A stretch of 64,000 nt of DNA from Oscillospiraceae bacterium (GTDB lineage Bacteria > Bacillota > Clostridia > Oscillospirales > Acutalibacteraceae). The notes beneath the pieces are model-generated. The model was not told the origin of the DNA, searched no databases, and worked only from the letters and a program-made list of their open reading frames with translations. Below are positions 17,295 to 25,045 of the stretch, piece by piece; positions within the stretch are counted from its first letter, which is position 1, and every line of letters begins with the position of its first letter. The stretch spans positions 1-64,000 of the forward strand of contig CADARP010000002.1 in NCBI GenBank assembly GCA_902790325.1, in the 5' to 3' direction. Made by a program: the position numbers and the translations under genes.

Positions 17295-17621
17295 TTATTC
17301 TGTTTGCCTGCGGGTATACCGATAATCCGCCGCACCGGACACATATTCCCCGTAATCCACGCGGATCAGCTTTTTCCCGCCGACGGTGTCAGCGCCTGCC
17401 TGAAATGCGATCATGCCGTTTGTTCCGACATAGTGCAGCGTACCGTCGCGGTTGATTGCCATTACCGTTGCATACGGTCTGCTCGTCGGCGCGGCTCCGT
17501 CCTCAAACCGCATCCCTTCTTCCTCTGCCTGTGCAAGAAAAGCTTTGCCGGTCTCATCATTTGCCAGATAGACGTATACCCGTCCCTCCAGCTCCGTCAG
17601 TGTTTTCAGTGTTCTTTCCAT
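17295..17621 (-). CDS. Small cytosolic protein, unknown
   Basis: A 108-residue protein starting at ATG 17621 (GGAGG 8 bp upstream; the in-frame TTG 17636 would overlap that site). It has alternating strands and helices (VYVYLANDETGKAFLAQAEEEG, ATVMAINRDGTLHYVG, GGKKLIRVDYG) and no signal peptide or membrane segment. It is the last gene of the minus-strand microprotein operon. No family recognised; a small alpha/beta or beta-propeller-like fragment is possible. Confidence 0.68.
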   Translation of the reverse strand: MERTLKTLTELEGRVYVYLANDETGKAFLAQAEEEGMRFEDGAAPTSRPYATVMAINRDGTLHYVGTNGMIAFQAGADTVGGKKLIRVDYGEYVSGAADYRYTRRQTE

Positions 17622-17636
17622 AATCCTTTCCTCCAA

Positions 17637-18005
17637 TCAAGTATTATCGTACCAATAATCTTCGGCGTCTTCGTAGTCAAAGAAGTCGTCATAGTGGTCA
17701 TAGTAGAAATCGTCAGCGTCCACGTAGTCCTTTGCATTCAGCGGATCGTCGTCCTTCGTTGCTTTTGTCGTCCGTTGATATGTATACGGCCGTGCCGAAG
17801 ATGTTGTGCGGCGTGTGGTCGTGGTGGTCGTTGTTGTCGGAACGTACTTGTATGTGGTCTGGAATCGTGAAGTTGTATAAGACGATCTGCGCGACCGGGT
17901 ATTGTGGTCGCTGCAGCTTCCGATACAGATCAGCAAAAGCGAAACCAAGCCGATCACAATGATTACTGCCCAAAAACAACCTGAATCCTGTTTCTGTCCG
18001 TTCAT
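17637..18005 (-). CDS. Membrane-anchored protein with Thr/Arg stalk and Asp/Tyr-rich tail
   Basis: A 122-residue protein: one membrane segment (about residues 12-29, AVIIVIGLVSLLLICIGS), then a low-complexity Arg/Thr/Ser stretch including eight consecutive Thr, and a C-terminal acidic tail unusually rich in Asp and Tyr (YYDHYDDFFDYEDAEDYWYD). The ATG overlaps the stop of the acidic microprotein paralog B (ATGA, 18002-18005). No homolog recognised. The tail could be a ligand for a basic surface or bind metal; this is inference only. Confidence 0.7.
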   Translation of the reverse strand: MNGQKQDSGCFWAVIIVIGLVSLLLICIGSCSDHNTRSRRSSYTTSRFQTTYKYVPTTTTTTTTRRTTSSARPYTYQRTTKATKDDDPLNAKDYVDADDFYYDHYDDFFDYEDAEDYWYDNT

Positions 18006-18154
18006 AAGTCATCCTCCTCTTCCGGTTCCTCGTCATCGAATTCGTTGTCTTCCTCGGCGTCAAAGAACCCCCAAAGCTCCGACCCCGGCAATTCTTCAAA
18101 AAGACTCGCTTGGGCGCCGCCGTCGAGATCAAAGAAGTTTCCGAAAATGTCCGT
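18002..18154 (-). CDS. Acidic microprotein paralog B; start codon is ACG
   Basis: A 50-codon frame encoding DIFGNFFDLDGG..SLFEELPGSELWGFFD followed by an acidic Glu/Asp tail. It aligns with paralog A (12834-13070) from the first Asp onward and in the upstream leader (GGAGGTGTTGTA here, GGCGGTGTTAAAG there). The codon matching the paralog's ATG is ACG, and no ATG, GTG or TTG occurs in frame after the GGAGG. The calcium loop is also degenerate (DLDGGAQASLFEE). Either it starts at ACG or ATT, or the gene is silenced by a start mutation. Its stop overlaps the start of the next gene, so translation would matter for coupling. Confidence 0.55.
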   Translation of the reverse strand, partial: TDIFGNFFDLDGGAQASLFEELPGSELWGFFDAEEDNEFDDEEPEEEDDL

Positions 18155-18186
18155 TACAACACCTCCGTTTCACTTGTTTTCACAGA

Positions 18187-18336
18187 TCAACCGTTGCCGG
18201 CAATCAGGAAAAGCACCACGATCAGCAAACCGATCACCAGCATCGGCAGACAGCCGCAGCCGGATTTTTCGCCGGCTTTCGGTTCATCTTCCTCGTCATC
18301 GTCGAGCAAAAGCATATACTCCATAAAATCATCCAT
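18187..18336 (-). CDS. 49-residue acidic single-pass membrane microprotein
   Basis: ATG 18336 is preceded by GGAGG at 7-8 bp. The product begins MDDFMEYMLLLDDDEEDE, has KAGEKSGCGCLP, and ends with a membrane segment (MLVIGLLIVVLFLIAGNG). It is 32 bp upstream of paralog B and runs in the same direction, so it appears to be the first gene of a four-gene microprotein operon. Size, acidic head and single helix suggest a small regulator or subunit of a membrane complex; no function known. Confidence 0.6.
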   Translation of the reverse strand: MDDFMEYMLLLDDDEEDEPKAGEKSGCGCLPMLVIGLLIVVLFLIAGNG

Positions 18337-18539
18337 CCCAACGCCTCCAAACGACGGCTGTGATTTGTCAAAGCGAACCTCGGAAAGCTGCGCATCTTTT
18401 TCAAAAATCCGGGCTTCACTTTTGCAATCAACCGCTCCGATGCTTAAAGTCTACCACAGATGCTGTCCGATAAAAATGCCTGCAAAATCGCATTATTCCG
18501 AAGAAGAATCAAAATGCGCCAAATTATAACGATTTGCAG

Positions 18540-18568
18540 TTGATTCATGAGAGCGGAACTGCTATAAT
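18540..18568 (+). promoter_or_regulatory. Promoter of the 18626 hydrolase gene
   Basis: TTGATT (18540-18545), 17 bp, TATAAT (18563-18568), about 58 bp before the GTG start. Confidence 0.65.
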
Positions 18569-18625
18569 CTCACTGTAAACCGAAAGGTCAGAATCTATGC
18601 TTTCAGTCAACGAGGAGATGATACA

Positions 18626-19576
18626 GTGGCTGTATTCAAGCGTTTGGTCAAAGTCGGCGTCGGTTCCGCGGCAGCAGTCCTGGGCGCGGGAGCGCTGGTG
18701 TATGAGTGCGCGCTGAACACAAAAGTGAACGGCTTTTTTATCAAGCGGCTTAACCGGGTCGCCGCGCCGGAGGATGCGCCCGACTGTGAAGAGGCGTATC
18801 GGCGCGATCCGGGCTGGATGGAGAAGCACAAAGGGGAGGATCAGGTGATCGTCACCGACGCGACCGGCCGGATACACGCGTATATCATTCCGTCCGAAAG
18901 CCCGTCGCACAAATGGGCGGTGCTCTGCCACGGCTATAACGCTTCGCCGGAATCCACCGGCGTTTTCGCGGAGCATTATCACAAGCTCGGCTTCAACTGC
19001 ATTTGCCCGTCCATGCGCGGCTGGGGCAACGATGAAACCATATACTGCACCATGGGGTATCATGACAAGGATATATGCATGGCGTGGATCGACTATATTG
19101 TCGACAGAGACCCGGACGCCGACATCGTTCTGCACGGCTATTCCATGGGTGCGGTTGCCGTTATGCTCTCCACCGGAGAAACGCTGCCTGCCCAGGTAAA
19201 GGCGGCGGTCGCGGACTGCGGTTTTACAAGCTGCTGGGATCAGTACGCAAACGTGATAAAGTACTACACGAAACTCCCGCCGTTTCCACTTCTCTATGCC
19301 GTGAACGCAGCGTCCGTTCTGCGCCGAAACTTTAATCTGCGTAAAAACGTGCCGATCGAAGCCGTCCGCCGCTCCGTGACGCCGACGGTGTTCCTGCACG
19401 GTACCGCGGATGAATTTGTGCCTTTCGGTATGATGGACAAGCTTTACGACGCCTGCGCGGCGCCAAAGGCCAGGCAGGCCGTTGAGGGCGCCGACCACGC
19501 GCGGTCGGTGTACAAGGACCCCAAGCTGTACTGGACAACGGTGGATGCATTCCTGAAGGATAAGATCACACTTTGA
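18626..19576 (+). CDS. Membrane-anchored alpha/beta-hydrolase
   Basis: A 316-residue serine hydrolase starting at GTG 18626 (GAGGAG upstream). An N-terminal hydrophobic segment (VGVGSAAAVLGAGALV) looks like an uncleaved anchor. Nucleophile in HGYSMGAVA, acid in HGTADEFVPF, His in GADHARS. The body AVLCHGYNASPES and CPSMRGWGND is typical of YqkD-like serine aminopeptidase/BAAT-type hydrolases with the active site on the outer face. Single-gene unit with its own promoter and terminator. Substrate unknown. Confidence 0.82.
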   Translation: MAVFKRLVKVGVGSAAAVLGAGALVYECALNTKVNGFFIKRLNRVAAPEDAPDCEEAYRRDPGWMEKHKGEDQVIVTDATGRIHAYIIPSESPSHKWAVLCHGYNASPESTGVFAEHYHKLGFNCICPSMRGWGNDETIYCTMGYHDKDICMAWIDYIVDRDPDADIVLHGYSMGAVAVMLSTGETLPAQVKAAVADCGFTSCWDQYANVIKYYTKLPPFPLLYAVNAASVLRRNFNLRKNVPIEAVRRSVTPTVFLHGTADEFVPFGMMDKLYDACAAPKARQAVEGADHARSVYKDPKLYWTTVDAFLKDKITL

Positions 19577-19672
19577 GAGCGGCCTGCGGCAGATGTTTGT
19601 GCGCATCGCTCGTCTTTCTGCGCAGGCTGCTGCACAAACCGTTCCGATTGACGTCTTTTGCTTGTTTTCCGG

Positions 19673-19700
19673 GGGTGTTCCAGAACGGAACGCCCTTATT
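19673..19700 (+). terminator. Intrinsic terminator after the 18626 hydrolase
   Basis: GGGTGTTCC (19673-19681) and GGAACGCCC (19687-19695) with a 5-nt loop, followed by TTATTTTAT. Confidence 0.7.
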
Positions 19701-19712
19701 TTATGAAAAGTA

Positions 19713-19741
19713 TTGTATTTTAATTGACATTTGTTTATACT
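19713..19741 (+). promoter_or_regulatory. Likely promoter of the HTH-REC / kinase pair
   Basis: TTGTAT (19713-19718), 17 bp, TATACT (19736-19741). A separate TTGACA at 19724-19729 lacks a convincing -10 at 17 bp. Confidence 0.45.
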
Positions 19742-19793
19742 TGAAAATAGAGTGGTATCTCAATTTACTATTTACGGTGGAACATAAAAGATT

Positions 19794-20393
19794 ATGGATC
19801 AGAATTTTTCGCAAACACTAAAAAAACTGCGAACGGAAAGAGGACTCTCAAGGCAGGAGCTGGCGGATAAGATGTACGTTACCCGTCCCACGGTCGCCCG
19901 GTGGGAGTCGGGCAGTCGTCTGCCGGATGCTGTCATGATTTCCCGACTTGCCGAGGTGCTGGAAGCAGACGTGAACGCGCTGCTCTCTGCCCTCGCACAG
20001 AGTGACGAGTGCCCGAACGTCATCATTGTGGATGACAGAATGCTGATCCTCACCGGAAGTCTGCCGGTTTTGGAAGAGGTCATGCCGAACGCGAACGTCA
20101 CGGGCTTTACCGACGCAGCCGAAGCCGTGGAATTCGCAAAAACGAACCGTGTCGCGCTTGCCTTTCTGGATATCGAACTGCGAAATACGACCGGGCTGGA
20201 ACTGTGCCGTGCGCTGCTCGACATCAATCCCTCTACCAATGTGGTGTACCTGACCGCGTACAGCGAGTATGCGTTCGACGCGTGGAGCACGGGCGCAAGC
20301 GGTTTCCTGCTCAAGCCCATCACGCCCGAGGGCGTCCGGGAGCAGCTCAAGAATCTGCGGCATCCGTTCCGGATGGGAGGCGAGGGCAAATGA
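19794..20393 (+). CDS. Response regulator with N-terminal Cro/CI HTH and C-terminal REC domain
   Basis: A 199-residue protein of unusual order. Residues about 5-63 form a Cro/CI helix-turn-helix (ELADKMYVTRPTVARWESG); residues about 75-192 form a CheY-like receiver: acidic D80/D81, phospho-acceptor D126 in AFLDIEL, T154 in VYLTAYSEY and K174 in GFLLKP. The receiver resembles those of LytTR regulators, but the DNA-binding part is N-terminal and no LytTR domain follows. The kinase gene begins inside the stop (ATGA). It presumably regulates transcription in response to the LytS-like kinase; the pilus locus downstream is the likeliest target by position. Confidence 0.85.
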   Translation: MDQNFSQTLKKLRTERGLSRQELADKMYVTRPTVARWESGSRLPDAVMISRLAEVLEADVNALLSALAQSDECPNVIIVDDRMLILTGSLPVLEEVMPNANVTGFTDAAEAVEFAKTNRVALAFLDIELRNTTGLELCRALLDINPSTNVVYLTAYSEYAFDAWSTGASGFLLKPITPEGVREQLKNLRHPFRMGGEGK

Positions 20394-21676
20394 GTGAAAT
20401 GATTCTCGGCTTCTCGATCGGCGGCGCGCTGCTGGTGATGATGCTGTTCGGGATCGCGCAGTCTGCGCTGATGCCTGCGAGCGACAAGTGGAGCAAACGG
20501 TATTTCATCGCGTTTTTCACGCTGCTGTTTCTGTGCTCCGTCTGCTGCTATCTTGCTCTGATCCTTTGGTACGACCCCAATATGGCGGCGGCGGAAAGAG
20601 TCGTCTATTTCTTTGAATGCTTATGTCTCTCGTCGCTGATGGTTCTGCCGACGGTCTTTCTGATGCACTGCTGCGGCGAAACCATCAAAAGCGCCGTAAG
20701 CGGCACGCTGACCAAAGCCGTCACAGCGCTGTGGTGCGTATACTTTGTTATGCTGATTTATGCGCAGTTCACGGACGCTTTCTACTACGTCACGCCGGAC
20801 AATCAGTACTTCCGCGGTCCGTTGTTTGCACTGCTGATATTCCCGTTGGACGTCATTATGCTTCTTAATATTGCGGGCACTGTCCGCAGACGGGAGAAAC
20901 TTTCCCGGCGGTACTATGTGGCGCTTCTGCTCTATCTGATCCCGATGACGGGCGCGTTGTTTGTCCATTCGTTTGTCTCCGTCGACGTGTTGTTGGTATT
21001 CTGTATGGCGCTTTTTGCGCTGGTCATGTACGGTTTGATCATCTCGGACAACGTGATCCAGTACACGCGTCAGCAGCGCGAGATCGCCAATCAGCGCGCC
21101 AGCGTTATGGTGCTGCAGATGCGGCCGCACTTCATCTACAACACCATGATGAGCATTTACTACCTGTGCGACCAGGACCCCCAGAAGGCGAAGCAGGTCA
21201 CGTTGGACTTCACGACGTATCTGCGCAAGAATTTCACGGCGATCGCGAGCGAGAATACCGTTCCGTTTGTGACGGAGATGGAGCATACCCGCGCTTACCT
21301 CGCCGTGGAGAAAGCGCAGTTTGAGGACAGTCTCTTTGTCTCTTTCGATACGCCGCACACCATGTTCCGCGTGCCGCCGCTGACGCTGCAGCCGATCGTC
21401 GAAAACGCTGTCAAGCACGGCATGCGCATGAGCAGCGCACCGATTCACATCTCGGTCGTCACCCGGATGACGGACGCGGGCAGCGAGATCATCGTGGAGG
21501 ACGACGGCCCCGGCTTTTCCCGGGCGGACAACGACGAGCCGCATATCGCCCTTGACAATATCCGCCAAAGGCTCGATATGATGTGCGGCGGCAAATTGAC
21601 GATCACGACGCGCGAGGAAGGCGGCACGTCGGTCAAGGTGACGATACCTGCGGCAAAGGAATTCGATTTTGCTTGA
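20390..21676 (+). CDS. LytS/YesM-type sensor histidine kinase
   Basis: A 428-residue membrane kinase from ATG 20390, which overlaps the stop of the HTH-REC gene (ATGA). The N-terminal half has six or seven hydrophobic helices with no clear extracellular domain. The kinase core is the His_kinase (HPK10-like) type: H-box MRPHFIYNTMMS, N-box QPIVENAVKHGM, G1 VEDDGPGF and late GGTSVKVTIP. It should phosphorylate D126 of the partner. Signal unknown; the membrane-only sensor resembles peptide or envelope-stress sensors. Confidence 0.88.
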   Translation: MSEMILGFSIGGALLVMMLFGIAQSALMPASDKWSKRYFIAFFTLLFLCSVCCYLALILWYDPNMAAAERVVYFFECLCLSSLMVLPTVFLMHCCGETIKSAVSGTLTKAVTALWCVYFVMLIYAQFTDAFYYVTPDNQYFRGPLFALLIFPLDVIMLLNIAGTVRRREKLSRRYYVALLLYLIPMTGALFVHSFVSVDVLLVFCMALFALVMYGLIISDNVIQYTRQQREIANQRASVMVLQMRPHFIYNTMMSIYYLCDQDPQKAKQVTLDFTTYLRKNFTAIASENTVPFVTEMEHTRAYLAVEKAQFEDSLFVSFDTPHTMFRVPPLTLQPIVENAVKHGMRMSSAPIHISVVTRMTDAGSEIIVEDDGPGFSRADNDEPHIALDNIRQRLDMMCGGKLTITTREEGGTSVKVTIPAAKEFDFA

Positions 21677-21822
21677 ATCTGATGTGAAATCCGAACAAAA
21701 CAGCGCCTTTTGTATCTTGCTTTGTCGACTTGCCGAATCGAATCGACGATGCGCCGCATCCTGCTTTCGACATATTGCACAACCAATATTCTGCTTTGCT
21801 ATTATTTATCATGCATTTTACC

Positions 21823-21854
21823 ACCTGTTCCATTTTGGAACAGGTATTCTTTTT
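21823..21854 (+). terminator. Intrinsic terminator after the kinase gene
   Basis: ACCTGTTCC (21823-21831) and GGAACAGGT (21837-21845), 5-nt loop, then ATTCTTTTT. The remaining part of 21677-22022 has the sortase promoter and no other gene seen. Confidence 0.75.
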
Positions 21855-21862
21855 GAAATCAA

Positions 21863-21892
21863 TTGCCTTTTTTGTAGTTATTATTGTATAAT
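21863..21892 (+). promoter_or_regulatory. Promoter of the first sortase gene
   Basis: TTGCCT (21863-21868), 18 bp, TATAAT (21887-21892), followed about 130 bp later by the sortase start. Confidence 0.6.
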
Positions 21893-22022
21893 TATCATGG
21901 ATAATGGACTAAGGCTGTGAAGTATCTCAAAGCAGTGCGTGAGCTCTCCCGCGAATCGCTGCATACTGCTGGTGCTGCAGAGCTGTCTGCGCACCCGATG
22001 ATTGTTTGAAAGGAACGGCACG

Positions 22023-22799
22023 ATGCGTCGGAAGAAAAATAGAAGCGCATGGTTTTATGTGATCCCTGCCTCGATTCTGATCGTGGTGTTCGTGATTTCT
22101 TCTATCTGCGCGATCCGGGTCTATCTGCCGCAGCGGCGTGACCAGAACACCCTGGTCCGTCTGCGGGAAGAGATCGCCGTCGAGGATCCGTCGGAAAGCG
22201 AACACGCTTTTGTGAACCGCTATGAATCCGTGATGGAGCAGAACAGGGATTTCGCATGCTGGCTGAAGATCCCGGACAGCGTTATCGATTATCCTGTGAT
22301 GAAGACATCGGATGATGATCCGGAGTATTACCTCAGAAGGGGATTCGACAAAAAATACTCTTCCGCCGGGTGTCTGTTTATCGGCGGCGGCTGCAATCTG
22401 GATTCCGATTCCTTCATCATCTACGGACACAATATGGATGCGGACACCATGTTCGGCGAGCTGGATCTGTTCATGGACACGGACTATGCGCTGAAGCACC
22501 GCATGATCCAAATCGGCACACCGACGGAAGACCGCCTGTACCGTGTGTTTGCCGCGTTCCAGAGCCGGATCTATAAACCGGAGGACGACGTCTTCAAATA
22601 CTATGAGCAGATCGGCGCCCTCGACGAGATGGCGTATCGTGATACGGTGGCGCAGGTGCGCTCCCTGTCGATGATCGATCTGGCGAATGCGCCGCAGTAT
22701 CCCGCGCAGTTGTTGTTTTTATCCACCTGCAGCTACCATACAAAAGACGGGCGGTTCGTTGTGGCTGCATATCGGACAGACGCCGATGAAGTCGGATAA
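22023..22799 (+). CDS. Class B sortase (pilus-type), copy 1
   Basis: A 258-residue transpeptidase from ATG 22023 (AAAGGA 7-8 bp upstream; TTG 22002 is in frame but lacks a site). N-terminal membrane anchor at 12-34, then a class B sortase core: WLKIPDSVIDYPVM, catalytic H136 in YGHNMD, C236 in LSTCSY and R244 in DGRFVVAAYR. Cleaves a sorting signal and forms an amide bond, joining pilins or attaching them to peptidoglycan. It has its own promoter and precedes the pilin operon promoter, so it may be expressed separately. Which of the two sortases polymerises the pilin cannot be told from sequence. Confidence 0.9.
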   Translation: MRRKKNRSAWFYVIPASILIVVFVISSICAIRVYLPQRRDQNTLVRLREEIAVEDPSESEHAFVNRYESVMEQNRDFACWLKIPDSVIDYPVMKTSDDDPEYYLRRGFDKKYSSAGCLFIGGGCNLDSDSFIIYGHNMDADTMFGELDLFMDTDYALKHRMIQIGTPTEDRLYRVFAAFQSRIYKPEDDVFKYYEQIGALDEMAYRDTVAQVRSLSMIDLANAPQYPAQLLFLSTCSYHTKDGRFVVAAYRTDADEVG

Positions 22800-22879
22800 A
22801 ACGGCATTTTTGTGAAAAATCCCAACTATTGCATGGGATTCGGTGCAAAAGTTTAGTGTATAATTATACATCCGTTACA

Positions 22880-22909
22880 TTGACAGCGGTTTGAAAATTG
22901 TGATATAAT
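22880..22909 (+). promoter_or_regulatory. Strong sigma-A promoter of the pilin operon
   Basis: Consensus TTGACA (22880-22885), 18 bp, consensus TATAAT (22904-22909). Strongest promoter match in the pilus locus. Confidence 0.8.
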
Positions 22910-22918
22910 ACTAATTAC

Positions 22919-22935
22919 CCTATCAAAATGATAGG
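22919..22935 (+). promoter_or_regulatory. Inverted repeat at the pilin operon transcription start
   Basis: CCTATC-AAAAT-GATAGG (6-bp arms) begins 9 bp after the -10, so it covers the expected start site or the first 15 bases of RNA. It could be an operator or a 5'-protective hairpin. Confidence 0.5.
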
Positions 22936-22955
22936 TTAGATGGGAGGGATCGGTT

Positions 22956-23744
22956 TTGTTGCAGATGTCCGGGCAGATAGACCCTGCAGAGGAAAAAGAC
23001 GACGTGCAGAAGCCCGATGTCGTTCCCGAACCCGAACAGGAAAAAGACGGGAATCCGACGCCGGAAAATCAGCCGGCGGACGACACGTCCGAGCCGGAGC
23101 CGGAAAAGCAGCCGGCGGACGACGCGCCAAAATCGGAGCCCAAAAAAGCGCCGCCCAAAAAGGGAGCGCCTTCTAAAAAAGGAGCGCCGCCCAAAAAAGG
23201 AGCGCCGAAGAAGGGCCCGCCCAAGAAGGGCCCGCCGAGAAAAGCGCCGCCCAAATCAACGGGACGCCTGCTGATCGGTCTTTTGGTCAAGATTGCGGTT
23301 GCCGCGGCGGTGGTCTGGTCCGTATTCACCTTCGTGCTCGGCATGTCGGTTCACTACGGAAACAACATGTTCCCGGCAGTGCACGACGGCGATTTGCTCG
23401 TCAGCCTGCGGATGCAGAAGCCCTATATCAATTCCGTGGTACTCTACCGCATCAACGGCAAAACCGAAGTCGGCAGAGTGATCGCGCTGGAGGGCAGCGT
23501 TGTCGATATTGCCAAAAACGGTCTGCTGACCGTCAACGGCGTTGCGCCGACCGCCGAGATCTTCTACGCCACCTATCAGGCGGAGAATTCTTCCATAGAG
23601 TTTCCGTACACGGTGGAGAGCGGCAAGGTATTCATTCTGAACGACTTCCGCGATGACACCAACGACAGCCGCGTATTCGGCGCGGTGGACAAAAAAGATC
23701 TGGAAGGGCCGATGCTGTTTACCGTTCGGCGCAGGAATTTTTAA
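22956..23744 (+). CDS. SipA-like signal-peptidase homolog lacking the Ser/Lys dyad
   Basis: A 262-residue type II membrane protein starting at TTG 22956 (GGGAGGG 7 bp upstream). Residues 1-100 are cytoplasmic: an acidic Pro/Glu half followed by a basic half of repeated PPKKG units. A membrane helix lies at 104-128. The S26 fold follows, but GNNMFPAV has N137 where active enzymes have Ser, and EVGRVIALEG has G173 where the general-base Lys should be. In streptococcal pilus islands SipA/LepA has exactly these two positions replaced and serves pilus assembly without peptidase activity (established). By analogy this is a pilus assembly chaperone. The PKKG head is not typical of SipA and may bind membrane lipid or a sortase. 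Confidence 0.82.
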   Translation: MLQMSGQIDPAEEKDDVQKPDVVPEPEQEKDGNPTPENQPADDTSEPEPEKQPADDAPKSEPKKAPPKKGAPSKKGAPPKKGAPKKGPPKKGPPRKAPPKSTGRLLIGLLVKIAVAAAVVWSVFTFVLGMSVHYGNNMFPAVHDGDLLVSLRMQKPYINSVVLYRINGKTEVGRVIALEGSVVDIAKNGLLTVNGVAPTAEIFYATYQAENSSIEFPYTVESGKVFILNDFRDDTNDSRVFGAVDKKDLEGPMLFTVRRRNF

Positions 23745-23795
23745 AGCCGGGGCACAATGCTTCGGCAGCGGCTGAAATGCCGCCTCACAATTCGG

Positions 23796-23813
23796 ATGCA
23801 AATCTTTTTGCAT
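23796..23813 (+). promoter_or_regulatory. Hairpin upstream of the pilin ribosome site
   Basis: ATGCAAA-TCTT-TTTGCAT, a perfect 7-bp stem ending 12 bp before the AAGGAGG of the pilin gene. Such a hairpin could block 5' exonuclease and raise the stability of pilin mRNA; inference. Confidence 0.45.
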
Positions 23814-23844
23814 ACATTATTCTTTTCATGAAGGAGGAAATGCA

Positions 23845-25014
23845 ATGAAAAGAAACGTCAGCAAACTCCTGGCAATCGTCATGACGCTCGCACTCGTCAT
23901 GTCCTTTGCCGCTGTCTCCGCGGCCGCAGTTGATTATACGGCGACCAACGGTGGGAGCACGAGCTTCAAAAAGAACCTCGTTGTAGACAGCACCGCACAG
24001 ATCCCCAATGTGGAATTCGAGTTCACAATCGCAGCAGGCACCCCCGTTCCCGGTGGTGCGAACAACGCTCTTGAGATCAAGGCAGGCCCCGTGACCGCGA
24101 GCGCCCCCACGATCGAAAGCGCCCAGTTCACCAGCGGCATGACCACGACGGCCGGCACGCCTGAGGATGAAACGGACACCACCAAGAAGTTCGCTGTGGA
24201 CGACGTCGACATCGACCTTACCGGCGTGACGTTCACCGCTCCCGGCGTGTATCGTTATGTGATCACCGAGACGGCAACCACGCTCAGCGGCGTCACGAAC
24301 GACGCGAACGCTGTCCGTTACCTCGACCTGTTTGTGTTCCCGTCCGAAGACGATCCGACCGAACTTGAAGTGACGACCTACTCTCTGAGAGACACGGCGA
24401 CCAGCTTTGAGCGTGTTCAGGATCAGGAAACCGGCGACTACAAGTATCAGTACGTGACCAATCCGACCGTCAAGACCAGCGGCTACACCAACGAGCTGGA
24501 AACGGTTGACCTTGAGTTCACCAAAGCGATCACCGGTAACCAGGCAGACAAGAACAAGCAGTTCAAATTCACGCTTGAGATCACCGACGCAAACCCCGGC
24601 CTGTACACTGTGGAAGTCAGCCGCGACGCCGTCATCAATGATGATGACAGCAATGTTACCGCTGATAACGGCGTGTATACGATCGAGGTCGAAGATGACG
24701 GTACCTGCACCGCGTACTTCTATCTTGCCGACGGCGACACCGTGAAAGTGCTTGACCTGCCCGTAGGCTACGGCTACACCGTGACTGAAGATGCCGAAGA
24801 CTATGAGTCCACGGCAGCGAACGTGCCCAATTACACCGATCCTTACACCGATACGGATGTTGAGGACGATGCCGCGACCAGTTACACCAATGACCGCACC
24901 GGTATCATCCCCACGGGCGTGATCATCATGATCGCTCCGTTCGCAATCGGCCTGTTCGTGTTCGGCGCGATCATTCTTTACATGATCAGCAAGCGCAGAA
25001 GACTCGCCTACTGA
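23845..25014 (+). CDS. Major pilin with two isopeptide (Spy0128-like) domains
   Basis: A 389-residue surface protein: signal peptide cut after VSAAA (about residue 28), two beta-sandwich domains, and a C-terminal sorting region. Domain 1 has candidate K43 (FKKNLVV), E142 (YVITET) and N216 (YTNE). Domain 2 has K227 (EFTKAI), E315 (YTVTE) and N349 (YTND). These match the Lys-Glu-Asn isopeptide triads of the Spy0128 family. The sorting signal is IIPTG (354-358), then a hydrophobic helix and KRRR; the same position is EVPTG in streptococcal FctA, polymerised by a class B sortase. A near-perfect AAGGAGG site suggests high expression. It should form the pilus shaft. Confidence 0.9.
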   Translation: MKRNVSKLLAIVMTLALVMSFAAVSAAAVDYTATNGGSTSFKKNLVVDSTAQIPNVEFEFTIAAGTPVPGGANNALEIKAGPVTASAPTIESAQFTSGMTTTAGTPEDETDTTKKFAVDDVDIDLTGVTFTAPGVYRYVITETATTLSGVTNDANAVRYLDLFVFPSEDDPTELEVTTYSLRDTATSFERVQDQETGDYKYQYVTNPTVKTSGYTNELETVDLEFTKAITGNQADKNKQFKFTLEITDANPGLYTVEVSRDAVINDDDSNVTADNGVYTIEVEDDGTCTAYFYLADGDTVKVLDLPVGYGYTVTEDAEDYESTAANVPNYTDPYTDTDVEDDAATSYTNDRTGIIPTGVIIMIAPFAIGLFVFGAIILYMISKRRRLAY

Positions 25015-25045
25015 AGGAACCACGACGAAGAAGAAGAGAATGAGG

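Noticed and set aside
18345..18372. TTGACA on the minus strand upstream of the 49-residue gene
   Set aside because: No -10 at a usable distance before the ribosome site.
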